Shown: positions 1-8,234 of the stretch, piece after piece | Position numbering within the stretch: position 1 is the first letter of the stretch | Layout: each line of letters starts with the position of its first letter | Source of the DNA: CAMBDR01 sp046597185 | Lineage (GTDB): Bacteria > Pseudomonadota > Gammaproteobacteria > Burkholderiales > Burkholderiaceae_D | Assembly: GCA_046597185.1 (NCBI GenBank) | Contig: JBKJLF010000751.1 | Coordinates: 1-20,807, forward strand | Direction: 5' to 3' | DNA: 20,807 bases | Program-made: the position numbers and the translations under genes | Notes under the pieces: generated by a model | What the model saw: only the letters and a program-made list of their open reading frames with translations | Database searches by the model: none | Told to the model about the DNA's origin: nothing

Positions 1-10
1 ACGCTTCCAA

Positions 11-713
11 TCAGGTGGCATTTATTGGCGCTACGGCCAAGGCCAGCCCGAATATGATTTGATCAGCAAAGGTCATTTCGACCAAGCCGCTCGCCAGTGC
101 GGGTCGTAAGTAGTTCATCCGAAAGTGCTCGTCATTCTTCAACGCCAAGGCTTGCTGAAGCGCTTGACGTGAGCAAACGCCTTTCAGTACGGCGATGATC
201 TTCAATACTTCCGGGGTAACTTCCGGGGTGACTTCCGTGGCGTAGAAGGTTAGCGCTACGCCCATGGCATCGCCTTGCCACTCGGGCGGGGGCAAGCCCT
301 GCTGCTTGCAGGCGTGGCCGATCAGCACGCCACCGCGCCCGAGTTTTTCCATCAAACCCTGCAGATAGAGAACATGGGCGATGTCCGGGTTGCGCAGGAT
401 GGAAATCTGCCCTGCCATCAAGCCCGCTGGCGTTACGCCTTCAGGAAAGCCGCCCGAATTCCATATCTCCACCCGCTGCGGGAACACTTGCACCCGGATT
501 CCCCCCCCGGAAGTCAGCATAATCGCGGTGCGCAAAGGCATTTACCAAGCCTTCACGCAAGGCTTGGTCCGGGTAGGTGCCCCGATCTTCACGCAGCAGC
601 GGATCTGCACCAAAGTGGCTACGGCCAGGTGTATTGCGCCGGATGAAGGCAAACACTTCGCCCAGTACCGCTACCAGCGACCCTTCGAAGTTCTTAAAGC
701 CCAAGCGCAGCAT
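11..713 (-). pseudogene. AlbA/RecG-like ATP-binding regulator, N-truncated and frameshifted
   Basis: Two overlapping minus-strand frames together encode the C-terminal half of a schlafen/AlbA_2-type ATP-binding (HATPase_c_4) protein. The upstream frame (713 to about 505) ends in REGLVNAFAHRDYADFRGG, the family's 'REAlvNAlxHRDY' motif. The other frame continues with GIRVQVFPQRVEIWNSGG and FPEGV, then the usual TEVTPEVTPEV linker into a winged-helix tail. The switch lies in a run of eight C at 501-508 (G8 on the coding strand); removing one G restores FRGGIRVQVF. The N-terminal AlbA_2 domain is missing: a TGA codon lies directly before the first ATG at 713. Family members are thought to be DNA-binding regulators. 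Here the gene is probably dead, unless the G tract is a sequencing error, and even then the 5' end is absent. Confidence 0.75.
501..508. repeat. C8/G8 homopolymer at a frameshift
   Basis: Eight consecutive C on the plus strand mark the exact point where the reading frame of the AlbA/RecG-like gene changes. Seven would give an intact frame. Such tracts are hot spots for slippage in cells and for indel errors in sequencing. Confidence 0.8.
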
Positions 714-814
714 TCAACCCGCACAAAATCGTGACAACCATCGCACCAAAATATTCCCCGATTAAGAACCACAACGATTAACACAACAATTAAGCCGTAA
801 GGGCAAGCACAAAA

Positions 815-2455
815 CTAGCCCTGATACGCCAGCCTGCGCGCATCCACTACAGTTTTGCTGATCCTGCTATGGTCGCTGATTTTAAAATCATGCACCATCA
901 ACGCCAGTTTGTCAGCCTGATCCTTGAGCGCATTCGCCGCAGCAGCGGCTTGTTCCACCAGAGCCGCGTTTTGCTGGGTCACATCATCGATTTGCGTGAT
1001 TGACTGGTTGATTTGGTCGATGCCGGAACTTTGCTCGCGGCTGGCCTCGGTAATTTCTCCCATAATATCGGTCACGCGCAAGATGCTGCCGACAATGGCT
1101 TGCATGGCCGCGCCAGCCTGTTCCACCAATCTGGCCCCGACATTCACCGTTTCCACCGAATCGCCAATCAACACCTTGATTTCTTTGGCTGCACCTGCCG
1201 AGCGTTGCGCCAAGTTACGCACTTCGCTGGCCACCACCGCAAAACCGCGCCCTTCTTCCCCGGCGCGGGCGGCTTCGACGGCGGCATTCAAGGCCAAAAT
1301 ATTGGTTTGAAATGCAATGCCATCAATGACGGCAATAATATCGACGATTTTTTTAGAACAGTTATTGATCGAACCCATGGTATCAACCACCTGCGCCACC
1401 ACCACCCCACCCTTTTGCGCCGCTTGCGATGCGGATATGGCAAGCTGATTGGCTTGCTGGGCGTTATTCGCATTTTGTTTGACGGTGCGAGTCAAGTGTT
1501 CCATGGAAGACGCGGTTTCTTCCAGCGAACTGGCTTGATGCTCGTTGCGCGCCGACAAATTCAGGTTGCCGGAGGCGATTTCGCTGGAGGCAGTGGCAAT
1601 TTCATCCGATGCCTGCAACATGGTGCCCACGGTGCGCGCCAAATTGCCCTGCATGGCACTAACATGCCAGAGCAAGCTATGCTGATCATCCGCGCGTAGC
1701 AGGATGGGCCGGGTCAAATCATTGGCGCTGATACTACGAATAATATCCACCGCCACGGCTGGTTCGCCACCCATCTGGTGGTACAGGCTACGCGTCAGGC
1801 AAAGCCCGCACCAAAACGCCAGCGCACTGCCACCGATGAACACGGCCAACATCCAATTGCGAACCTGGCCCAGACTGGCGGCAACCTGGACACTGTTTTC
1901 CTGATTGCGCGCTTGCTGATACTCAAACATGGCTTTGGCGGCCACATCGCCAGCGCGATACAGCGGCAAGATGGTTTTGGCCTGGATCAAAGAAACCTGC
2001 TGCCATTGTTGTTCTTCGATTGACGCATTCGCACTGGCCACCGCACTCATCCCAAATTGGCCGCTGGTGTCATACCAATCATCGGCCAGCTTACGTTCCT
2101 GTGGGCTGCCGGGCAGGGCGAGGTACTGATCCCACAATTTATCAATCTCAAGCAAACCGGCGCGAATGGCAGCGGAATGCACCGAGGTTGGGTGATCATG
2201 CAATTTGGCAATCGGTAAGCTGGGGTCATGCTGCAGGGCCAGCAATACCGCCGTGCGGTTGGTTTCCATTTTGAATCTGATTTTCTGCTGCAACGACGCC
2301 TTATTGGCCCCCATTAATTCAACATCGGTCATCAAGGCCACCGCATGATGGCCGCCATACAACGCCAGGCCGCCACCACCAACTAATATGATGATGATTA
2401 TCGAAAATAATATAGAAATTTGGCTTTTTATCTTCAGCTCATTAAATTTAATCAT
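815..2455 (-). CDS. Methyl-accepting chemotaxis protein
   Basis: Transmembrane chemoreceptor of about 546 residues, expected to control CheA/CheW at the cell pole. From the chosen start (MIKFNELK): TM1 at about residues 13-35; a helical periplasmic region (about 36-198, 4HB-type); TM2 at about 200-220; HAMP at about 221-275 with the MGGEP linker common in betaproteobacterial receptors; then the cytoplasmic hairpin. The tip is seen at about 379-405 (IAFQTNILALNAAVEAARAG and GRGFAVVASEVR), flanked by methylation helices (SSLEETASSMEHL). There is no C-terminal NWETF-type CheR tether. The frame stays open to TTG 2512 through a hexanucleotide repeat giving (T-M)n, so several in-frame ATGs are possible and none has a clear Shine-Dalgarno. 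ATG 2455 was chosen because the protein proper begins there. The ligand is unknown. Confidence 0.93.
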   Translation of the reverse strand: MIKFNELKIKSQISILFSIIIIILVGGGGLALYGGHHAVALMTDVELMGANKASLQQKIRFKMETNRTAVLLALQHDPSLPIAKLHDHPTSVHSAAIRAGLLEIDKLWDQYLALPGSPQERKLADDWYDTSGQFGMSAVASANASIEEQQWQQVSLIQAKTILPLYRAGDVAAKAMFEYQQARNQENSVQVAASLGQVRNWMLAVFIGGSALAFWCGLCLTRSLYHQMGGEPAVAVDIIRSISANDLTRPILLRADDQHSLLWHVSAMQGNLARTVGTMLQASDEIATASSEIASGNLNLSARNEHQASSLEETASSMEHLTRTVKQNANNAQQANQLAISASQAAQKGGVVVAQVVDTMGSINNCSKKIVDIIAVIDGIAFQTNILALNAAVEAARAGEEGRGFAVVASEVRNLAQRSAGAAKEIKVLIGDSVETVNVGARLVEQAGAAMQAIVGSILRVTDIMGEITEASREQSSGIDQINQSITQIDDVTQQNAALVEQAAAAANALKDQADKLALMVHDFKISDHSRISKTVVDARRLAYQG

Positions 2456-2495
2456 GGTCATAGTCATAGTCATAGTCATAGTCACAGTCACAGTC
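2456..2495. repeat. Hexanucleotide tandem repeat (GTCATA)n at the MCP start
   Basis: Four units read gtcata, followed by degenerate gtcaca, gtcaca and gtcaaa. On the coding (minus) strand the units read as ACT-ATG codons, giving a ladder of in-frame ATGs directly before the receptor. Gain or loss of six bases keeps the frame but changes the number of start codons and the spacing to upstream signals. Confidence 0.85.
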
Positions 2496-2848
2496 AAATT
2501 CACCACCACCAAAAATCATAGGTGTATTATTTACGAAGAAGCGCCATTATCTGGCCGAAGCATCAGAATAAAGCAGGTAACCGGTGATATGCATATTCAA
2601 AACAAAGATTTTCAAAACGGGGGGGATATGGCAAATAAGGCACAATGGTGGCGAATAAATACCATACAGATAATGGCGAGGAAAATCACCCTGATAAAAA
2701 CAAGTGCCATTCCCATTTTATGGAACGGGAAGTATTATTTTTAAACAGGATAAAGAAGCGGGAATGTCCGAATCAATGGCGGAATTTATCAATCCAAAAT
2801 TCTGAATAGAATATAATGCCGAAACGATGGGAACAGAAAACGACACTT
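2496..2848. other. Intergenic region upstream of the MCP
   Basis: About 350 bases without a convincing gene, between the MCP start and the end of the ATP-grasp gene (both minus strand). It is AT-rich with a G7 run near 2619. It should hold the MCP promoter, but no clear sigma-70 or sigma-28 match was found. A weak stem TTCCC/GGGAA near 2711-2732, followed by T-rich DNA, could be a poor terminator but is not called. Confidence 0.4.
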
Positions 2849-3839
2849 TCAGGTAAGTTGCGGCATCAGGATCGATTCCGGCGCACCCAATATACGATGC
2901 CGCAATACACTCACCAGTTGGCAAAAGCGCGAGTTGATCCGATATTCGCCCTGCGCCAGAATCGATTCCTTGACGATGATGCGCGCCAGTAAGTCGCCGG
3001 GGCCGGGGCAGGTGCCTAACCTGGCTGCCATCAACACCAGCCATTCACCGGGCAGCATATCCTGCACAAACAGCGAATCGCTGCGCTTGTGCAAGCTGCC
3101 TGCCAGCCACTGGTAAATGCCCGGTTCCAGATAATGTTGAACTGGCTGCACGGCTGGCACGGCTGGTAGCGCGAGCGCGGATTTGCCCCTGTGTGGCAAG
3201 CAGTGCTTGCGCCAGTTGGTCGGCGGTTTCGATCAAAAAAGTATCACGCCCGCCTGCGCCCTGCCCGCCCTGCACAATCAATGGCAAGCCCCATTGGGCG
3301 GCGCAAGCGGCAAAGATGGCGGCAGCATCCTGGCTTGTGCCAGCGCTGTCGGCAAACACCTTCGACGGCACCAGCGGCACCAGCGCATCCCCCAGCGCTG
3401 CGCGCAGTGTGGGCAAATACAGCTTGCTGCCCAGGCGCGCTTGCAGTGTACTGGGTGCGACCAGCAGCGCCATCTTGCCAGCCTGCACCAGCGCATCTAA
3501 TTGGCTGTTGGCCTGAAAGCGAAATAACAACGCCCCCGTCGCACCGGGCCTTGGCGTGCTTACCCCAATTTGGGCCAGAAATGCGCCATCGCCCAGCATG
3601 CGCTGCACCGCCATATCGGGTTCGCTGTCATGCGCCAGATCGGCATGACCATAGCTCAGTAGCGGGAAAGCTTGCTTGAGGAGGTGCCAAGCGGCATCCT
3701 CGTCGTGCACGATCAGGGTATAGTTTTCCAGCAGATCGAGCAATTCAACGCCCATCAGGGCGCATTTTTCAAAAAAGACGATGCGCTCTGGCTGGACAGC
3801 GCGCAGTTTTGCATCCGGGAAAGGCAAGTTCATATCCAT
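2849..3839 (-). pseudogene. ATP-grasp domain protein, frameshifted
   Basis: A minus-strand gene apparently split over two frames. Start ATG 3839 (MDMNLPFPDAK) has GAGG about eight bases upstream. The first part reaches LPLIVQGGQGAGGRDTFLIE, which resembles the ATP-grasp nucleotide-binding loop. Soon after ADQLAQALLATQGQ this frame becomes low-complexity Arg/Ala/Ser and stops at 3045. The frame one base away carries a plausible continuation (VQPVQHYLEPG, then SLFVQDMLPGEWLVL, then a C-terminal region ending MPQLT at 2849). One missing base between about 3150 and 3205 would join them. It lies 118 bases downstream of the SEC-C gene on the same strand, so it may be co-transcribed. Substrate unknown. 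If the shift is a sequencing error, this is an intact ligase-like protein of about 330 residues. Confidence 0.5.
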
Positions 3840-3957
3840 CAAAATCCTCAACGTGGGTTTGCCGTGGCGCTGAATTAGCTGTCCAACCACGAAAAATTGC
3901 CCTGCGACACTTGTGCGGGATGAATAACACGATAGCCTGCCGCGCCGCTTGCAGTGC

Positions 3958-4929
3958 CTATCTTGCACAACACTTTTTGTATTTCTTACCCGATCCGCAA
4001 GGGCATGGTTCATTACGCCCCACCTTCGCTGATATGGCCGGCGCAGGCACTATCAGCCCCTTTGCCGCGAGGCGTTTACCCAGTTCTTTCATAATAAGGT
4101 AGCGCTGCAATAACCGCTCGGGCAGCGGCTGGTGCCGGGCTTTATAGCATGCCCAGAGCGTCTGAATTAAGGCCAGATTGGGCGCATAAGCTGAATTTTC
4201 CACGCCTTCCATTATTTCACCGGATAAATCCACCAAAAGTTCACCCAGGCAATTATTATTATCGTCATCAGCATAACTAAATGTCACCGTCAATTCGTTG
4301 CAATCACAACTGGGCACCGGGCAATAGCGCTCAACCACCTTGTAAGCATCCCCGTCAACGATATAGGTATCCACCCGGGTTGGCTCAAATACATCATGCC
4401 ACGCCAGGGAATCACCCGTCTTCCAGGCTTTCATGGAAAAATGATTGCTGCTTAGCAATTGATCCTGCGGGGTCGGCTTACCCTTACCATGAAACCACAT
4501 TTCATCAAATGTTTCCAAATGCCGGCCTGTAATTCGGCTGGCAATATCATCAATCAGCACTTGTTTGCCCAAATCAAAGCCGATGCGATTTTCAATTTCT
4601 TCATCCGTTTTATCGTCCTCGGCAAATTGATAAGTTTGGGCTGTTTCAATATCGAGAACAAAAACAATCATGTTCTCAAGCGCCTTCGCCACCGCCCTAT
4701 AATGCCCGCGGCGCTGCCACGCATCGTGAACGCTCTTGCCTTTCGCCAACAACACGTCCGGGCCTTCATAGGTCGCCATGACCAATGCGTCGCGGCAAAG
4801 GCAGCTCGGTGTCGGGCAAGTATGCACCCACATAAAGGCCGGCTTGTCACCCGGCAGTTCAAAGACGCCCTCTTTCAGAAAGGGAAGCGCGCCGCTTTTA
4901 TTCATTGATTTTATAATTTCGTATTGCAT
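3958..4929 (-). CDS. SEC-C metal-binding motif protein
   Basis: Protein of 323 residues ending in a textbook SEC-C motif (VGRNEPCPCGSGKKYKKCC at about 303-321), the zinc-binding tail also found on SecA and many uncharacterised proteins. Two further cysteine clusters of matching form lie inside: CPTPSCLC (C38, C43, C45) and CPVPSCDC (C203, C208, C210). This suggests an internally duplicated domain, each half with its own metal site. There is no signal peptide or membrane segment, so it is probably cytosolic. ATG 4929 is preceded by AGGTAG at good spacing; ATG 4905 (MNKSGAL) is an alternative. Upstream is a 330-base divergent gap; downstream on the same strand is the ATP-grasp gene. Function unknown. 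Confidence 0.85.
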   Translation of the reverse strand: MQYEIIKSMNKSGALPFLKEGVFELPGDKPAFMWVHTCPTPSCLCRDALVMATYEGPDVLLAKGKSVHDAWQRRGHYRAVAKALENMIVFVLDIETAQTYQFAEDDKTDEEIENRIGFDLGKQVLIDDIASRITGRHLETFDEMWFHGKGKPTPQDQLLSSNHFSMKAWKTGDSLAWHDVFEPTRVDTYIVDGDAYKVVERYCPVPSCDCNELTVTFSYADDDNNNCLGELLVDLSGEIMEGVENSAYAPNLALIQTLWACYKARHQPLPERLLQRYLIMKELGKRLAAKGLIVPAPAISAKVGRNEPCPCGSGKKYKKCCAR

Positions 4930-5259
4930 AGTCTACCTAAATTGAAATAAATATACGTGATTTTTGAAAAACACCGCTAAAATATGGCACAGGCGATGCG
5001 GTATAGTTTAACATGGACAGTGGATACAACATTGCGCCAAGCACAGGCGGCAGCAAGCCTGCCTTGCGCGAAAACTAACACAGCGCGCTTATCCGCGCCC
5101 GCAAAGCGCCCGCAGCCATGCTGTGTACCAACTTACTTTAAGACGGGGATTAACATGCAGCAAATCCATTGAGAAGAGTGCAACGAAATTTCACCGCCGG
5201 AACGACTCAAAACAAAGCCAAACATTTACAGCACAAAATAACTTCAGCTCAATAATATC
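4930..5259. other. Divergent intergenic region
   Basis: Separates the minus-strand SEC-C gene from the plus-strand gene at 5260. Short open frames here lack coding character and recognisable products. Promoters for both directions are expected. TATATT near the SEC-C start and TATAGT near 5002 resemble -10 elements, but no partner -35 at standard spacing was found. Confidence 0.4.
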
Positions 5260-6153
5260 ATGCCTACACCTCATAAAATCGGCCCCATTGCCAGAAAGCT
5301 GCTCAAGCACTTTCAGAATAGCTATCAACAAAAAGTTGTCAATCTACAGGCTTGGCGACAATCACAGAGTGAATTCGACACCATTTCCATCGACATCACG
5401 TCCCGGTTAACTGGCAACCCAAAGATGGTTTCGTTTGACCTGTATAATTTTGTTCAAAATTGGGCCATGGGCATCATGGAAGTGATGCAGGAGATGCCGG
5501 AGTTGGACAAGCTGATGACGCGCATCGAAGCCGCCCAGGAAGAATACATGCCAGGCTACCCGCCGATGTCACCCATTACCGGGACATTTTTTTGGACTTG
5601 GGTGCTGTACGACCTTACCCACAATGCGCAGGGGGAGACCTTCGCGGCCATTCTGCTGGCCTTGGGTCAGGAGTTCAAAATGTCCCCGGTTTTTATGGCG
5701 ACGCTGGCGATTTTGTCGCAAGCCCGGCTGGGTTTGCATGTGTGTGAGGGGCAGCAGGACGGACGCGTTTTGTTGACCGAATTGGTGACCGGCACTTCGC
5801 GCATCTGCGATACCGGCTCTGGCTACAAAGGCGTTCGCGGGGAATTGTGGTTGGCTCGCGTACTACCACCGCCGATGCCCGAGGTAGCGTACTCACTGGT
5901 TCTTACCACACCCTATGTGGTGCTGGACGCCGACCGCACAACGTGGGGTGCCTATTTGCAGCGCACATTGCCTAAAATAAACCAAAATGACCAGCAAGCG
6001 GCTTATGCCGGCTTAATGAAGGGTGCGCTGGCACCGAACTACTGGCTTGAATATGTTTTTGAAGCCTATTCCAATTATAATGACCATGCCATTTTTATCG
6101 TTGGCCTGCCTGATATTGATAAGAGCCGCCCCCATTCGAGGGCGAATTATTAG
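5260..6153 (+). CDS. Hypothetical protein, 297 aa
   Basis: Not recognised. The 297-residue product has no signal peptide or clear transmembrane segment and looks soluble and cytosolic. Features include a helical N-terminus rich in Gln/Lys, an acidic stretch (MEVMQEMPELDKL, about 70-85), a Pro-rich segment (YMPGYPPMSP), hydrophobic helices (FAAILLALGQ; MATLAILSQARLGL), and a C-terminal region with SLVLTTPYVVLDAD and NYWLEYVFEAYS. Start ATG 5260 has no strong Shine-Dalgarno. The stop TAG 6151-6153 falls where the adjacent minus-strand toxin remnant loses similarity to its family, so the final residues (DKSRPHSRANY) may have been altered by that junction. Coding character is good across the frame. 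Confidence 0.7.
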   Translation: MPTPHKIGPIARKLLKHFQNSYQQKVVNLQAWRQSQSEFDTISIDITSRLTGNPKMVSFDLYNFVQNWAMGIMEVMQEMPELDKLMTRIEAAQEEYMPGYPPMSPITGTFFWTWVLYDLTHNAQGETFAAILLALGQEFKMSPVFMATLAILSQARLGLHVCEGQQDGRVLLTELVTGTSRICDTGSGYKGVRGELWLARVLPPPMPEVAYSLVLTTPYVVLDADRTTWGAYLQRTLPKINQNDQQAAYAGLMKGALAPNYWLEYVFEAYSNYNDHAIFIVGLPDIDKSRPHSRANY

Positions 6154-6154
6154 G

Positions 6155-6202
6155 CAGACCAAGATCTTTTTCAAAGTGGGATGTTTGATACAGGTCTCTC
6201 AT
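6155..6202 (-). pseudogene. YafQ/RelE-type toxin remnant (N-terminal fragment)
   Basis: Directly after the antitoxin-like frame on the minus strand, ATG 6202 opens MRDLYQTSHFEKDLGL. This resembles the first residues of YafQ/RelE-family mRNA interferases (typically M-R-x-x-Y-x-T-x-x-F-x-K-D-L). Similarity stops after about 16 codons, where the sequence runs into the 3' end of the oppositely oriented gene at 5260-6153. The catalytic part is absent, so no toxin can be made. Confidence 0.55.
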
Positions 6203-6214
6203 TGCAGCGCCATC

Positions 6215-6486
6215 TCAGATTTTTGCAATACCTGGTTTGCCTCTCGGCAGTTCAAGATCGATCCGATGCGAGACCTTTTTCGCGCGCCCGCTTTTCACTT
6301 CATCGATGGCTGCCAGACTTTCTTCCGAGAGCGCCGTGTCAAATGGCAGCCTTTTGAGTTTTGCGGTTTGCTTGATCGCCATCCTGAGCAGGTCAGAAAT
6401 GGTGAGGCCAATTTCTTTCAGGACGGCGGCGGCAACTTCCTTGTCTTCAAGCGCGACTCTGGCTCTTAGTCGGTATCTTTGATCAT
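6215..6486 (-). pseudogene. RelB/DinJ-type antitoxin, frameshifted near its start
   Basis: The minus strand encodes an obvious RelB/DinJ-like antitoxin of about 90 residues. It has an N-terminal ribbon-helix-helix (RARVALEDKEV, then VLKEIGLTISDLLRMAIKQ), the family's LPFD motif, and a basic C-terminal arm (DEVKSGRAKKVSHRIDLELP). The only good start, ATG 6486 (MIKDTD), hits TAA at codon 7. The frame carrying the rest has no start codon and is closed upstream by TGA. Restoring one C (GACTAAG to GACCTAAG) gives MIKDTDLRARVALED, a canonical N-terminus. The gene therefore carries a single-base deletion at about 6468. It is followed 12 bases later by a YafQ-like toxin stub and preceded by a palindromic operator. 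It lies too close to its start to be bypassed. Confidence 0.8.
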
Positions 6487-6519
6487 GTCATTCTCGAAAA
6501 TGTGTGGGATGGGTGATCT

Positions 6520-6537
6520 GCAGTGTAGCTACACTGC
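6520..6537. promoter_or_regulatory. 18-bp perfect palindrome, probable TA operator
   Basis: GCAGTGTAGCTACACTGC is a perfect inverted repeat 34 bases upstream of the antitoxin ATG (minus strand). RelB/DinJ-type antitoxins repress their own operon through such palindromes, often with a TGTAGCTACA-like core. It is retained although both genes are broken. Confidence 0.7.
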
Positions 6538-6603
6538 CGCTACGTGTCAACCAAAATCCGCCCCACTACCAGCCCCACTACCTGATTACATTGGTCAGTT
6601 TTT

Positions 6604-6632
6604 TTGACACAAATCAATAAAATAAAAATAAT
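6604..6632 (+). promoter_or_regulatory. Strong sigma-70 promoter of the lemA operon
   Basis: TTGACA (6604-6609), a 17-base spacer, and AATAAT (6627-6632, 5 of 6 to consensus) in very AT-rich DNA. Transcription would start near 6640, about 130 bases before lemA. The -35 forms a distant inverted repeat with GTGTCAA at 6544-6550. Confidence 0.75.
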
Positions 6633-6772
6633 CCAAAAGAAATTATTTTATCTCTTGATGTATTCAAAAAAACACACTAAACTACAAAACAGTATCCAAT
6701 TAATCTTGTAAATTCTGAAACTTCATTGTACCGTTATCGAAACCACCCCATCTACTCACGAAAGTCGTCAAA

Positions 6773-7381
6773 ATGCGCAAAATCTGGATCAGTTTCATGC
6801 TCTTTTTCGTGCTCAGCTTAACAGGCTGCGGCTATAACACGTTTCAACAAACCGATGAGCAAATCAAGGCGGCATGGGCAGAAGTGCTTAACCAATACCA
6901 ACGCCGCGCCGATCTGATTCCCAATCTGGTGAATGTAGTCAAGGGCGAGGCCAAGTTTGAGCAAGATACGCTCACCAAAGTGGTGGAAGCACGTTCTCGC
7001 GCCACGGCGATACAGGCCACGCCGGAATTGGTCAATGACGCTGCCAGTTTCCAAAAATTCCAGCAGGCGCAGGGCCAGTTGAGTGGCGCGTTGTCGCGCC
7101 TGTTGGCCATTTCGGAAAACTACCCCACGCTCAAGGCGAATCAGGCTTTTCGTGATCTGCAAGCCCAATTGGAAGGCACCGAAAACCGCATTACCGTGGC
7201 GCGCAACCGCTATATTAAATCGGTGCAAGAATACAATGTGACGGTGCGCAGCTTTCCTTCCAATTTAACCGCCATGCTGTTTGGCTACAAAGAGCGCCCC
7301 AATTTTACGGTAGAAAACGAAAAAGAAATTGCCAAGCCGCCCAGCGTTAGCTTTGATGCGGCATCGGGGACTGCCAAATGA
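6773..7381 (+). CDS. lemA: LemA family lipoprotein
   Basis: LemA-family protein of 202 residues. The N-terminus is a lipoprotein signal (MRKIWISFMLFFVLSLTGCG) with lipobox LTGC and lipidated Cys19, so it is predicted to be membrane-anchored facing the periplasm. The helical core shows the family pattern AAWAEVLNQYQRRADLIPNL (about 34-53), then SRLLAISENYPTLKANQAFRD-like and ENRITVARNRYIKSVQEYN segments, and the terminal FPSNLTAMLFGYKERPNF. Its stop overlaps the start of the TPM gene by four bases (ATGA), indicating translational coupling. LemA proteins commonly travel with TPM-domain membrane proteins; the joint function is unclear and may concern envelope quality control. It follows a strong promoter. 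Confidence 0.95.
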   Translation: MRKIWISFMLFFVLSLTGCGYNTFQQTDEQIKAAWAEVLNQYQRRADLIPNLVNVVKGEAKFEQDTLTKVVEARSRATAIQATPELVNDAASFQKFQQAQGQLSGALSRLLAISENYPTLKANQAFRDLQAQLEGTENRITVARNRYIKSVQEYNVTVRSFPSNLTAMLFGYKERPNFTVENEKEIAKPPSVSFDAASGTAK

Positions 7382-8226
7382 ATCCGGGCCGGGCCGCCCA
7401 CCTGAAAGCCTTGTGCCTGCTGTGGCTGTTTGTGGCTGGTGCCGCCATGGCCCAACTTGCTGTGCCGCCCTTGCTGGGCCATATCACCGACCAAACCGGC
7501 ACCCTCAGCCCCGCGCAAAAGGCATCACTGGAACAGCTTTTGAGCGAATTTGAAGCACGCAAAGGTAGCCAGATTGCCGTGTTGATGGTGGCCTCCACCC
7601 AGCCCGAAGCGATTGAGCAATATGCGCTGCGGGTGGCGGAACAATGGAAGCTGGGGCGCAAAAAGGTGGATGATGGCGTGGTGTTGCTGGTCGCCAAAAA
7701 TGACCGCACGCTACGTATTGAAGTGGGCTACGGCCTGGAAGGCGTGTTGAGCGACATCACCAGCAAACGCATCATTGCCGAAACCATGCTGCCGCGCTTT
7801 AAGCAGCAGGATTTTTATGGCGGCATCCACGCGGGGCTGACACAAATCATTAGTGTGATCGATGGCGAAGCCTTGCCGCCGCCGGGTTCATACCGTGGCA
7901 ACCAGGGCTATGATTTGCGCCAGTATGCTTTGCTGCTGTTTATTGTGGCGCTTGGCGTAGGCAGCGTGCTGCGGGTTATGCTGGGCCGGGGTTTCGGCGC
8001 ACTGATTACTGGCGGCCTGGTGGCGCTAGTGGCCTGGTTTATTGTTGGCACGCTGTCGGTGGTGTTGATGGCCGGTCTGGCGGGCTGGTTGATGACCTTG
8101 CTGGGGGCAGGCACAATTGGGCGCATGGGCGCTTACTATTATGGCGGCGGTGGCCGGGGTGGTGGTGGTGGATTTGGCGGCGGTGGCGGCAGTTTTGGCG
8201 GCGGCGGTGCCTCCGGAAAATGGTAG
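7378..8226 (+). CDS. TPM-domain (YgcG family) membrane protein
   Basis: 282-residue envelope protein. Signal peptide at about 1-25 (ending GAAMAQ), then a periplasmic TPM domain at about 30-160 with the motifs DQTGTLSPAQ, DDGVVLLVAKNDR and IEVGYGLEGVLSD. Two to three membrane segments follow at about 182-248, then a low-complexity tail that is almost all Gly and ends SFGGGGASGKW. This architecture is standard for YgcG-like partners of LemA. The start overlaps the lemA stop. Several TPM domains have acid-phosphatase-like or metal-binding folds; the role here is unproven. The Gly-codon DNA of the tail is repetitive and a related tail fragment recurs at 9540-9590. Confidence 0.93.
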   Translation: MNPGRAAHLKALCLLWLFVAGAAMAQLAVPPLLGHITDQTGTLSPAQKASLEQLLSEFEARKGSQIAVLMVASTQPEAIEQYALRVAEQWKLGRKKVDDGVVLLVAKNDRTLRIEVGYGLEGVLSDITSKRIIAETMLPRFKQQDFYGGIHAGLTQIISVIDGEALPPPGSYRGNQGYDLRQYALLLFIVALGVGSVLRVMLGRGFGALITGGLVALVAWFIVGTLSVVLMAGLAGWLMTLLGAGTIGRMGAYYYGGGGRGGGGGFGGGGGSFGGGGASGKW

Positions 8227-8234
8227 GCGTGAAT

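Noticed and set aside
1013..1699. 228-codon plus-strand open frame
   Set aside because: Antisense of the MCP signalling domain, which is unmistakable.
2711..2740. Intrinsic terminator
   Set aside because: Only a 5-bp stem with a long loop and a broken T-run.
2718..3044. 108-codon minus-strand open frame
   Set aside because: Overlaps the better-supported C-terminal ATP-grasp frame and has no domain or ribosome site.
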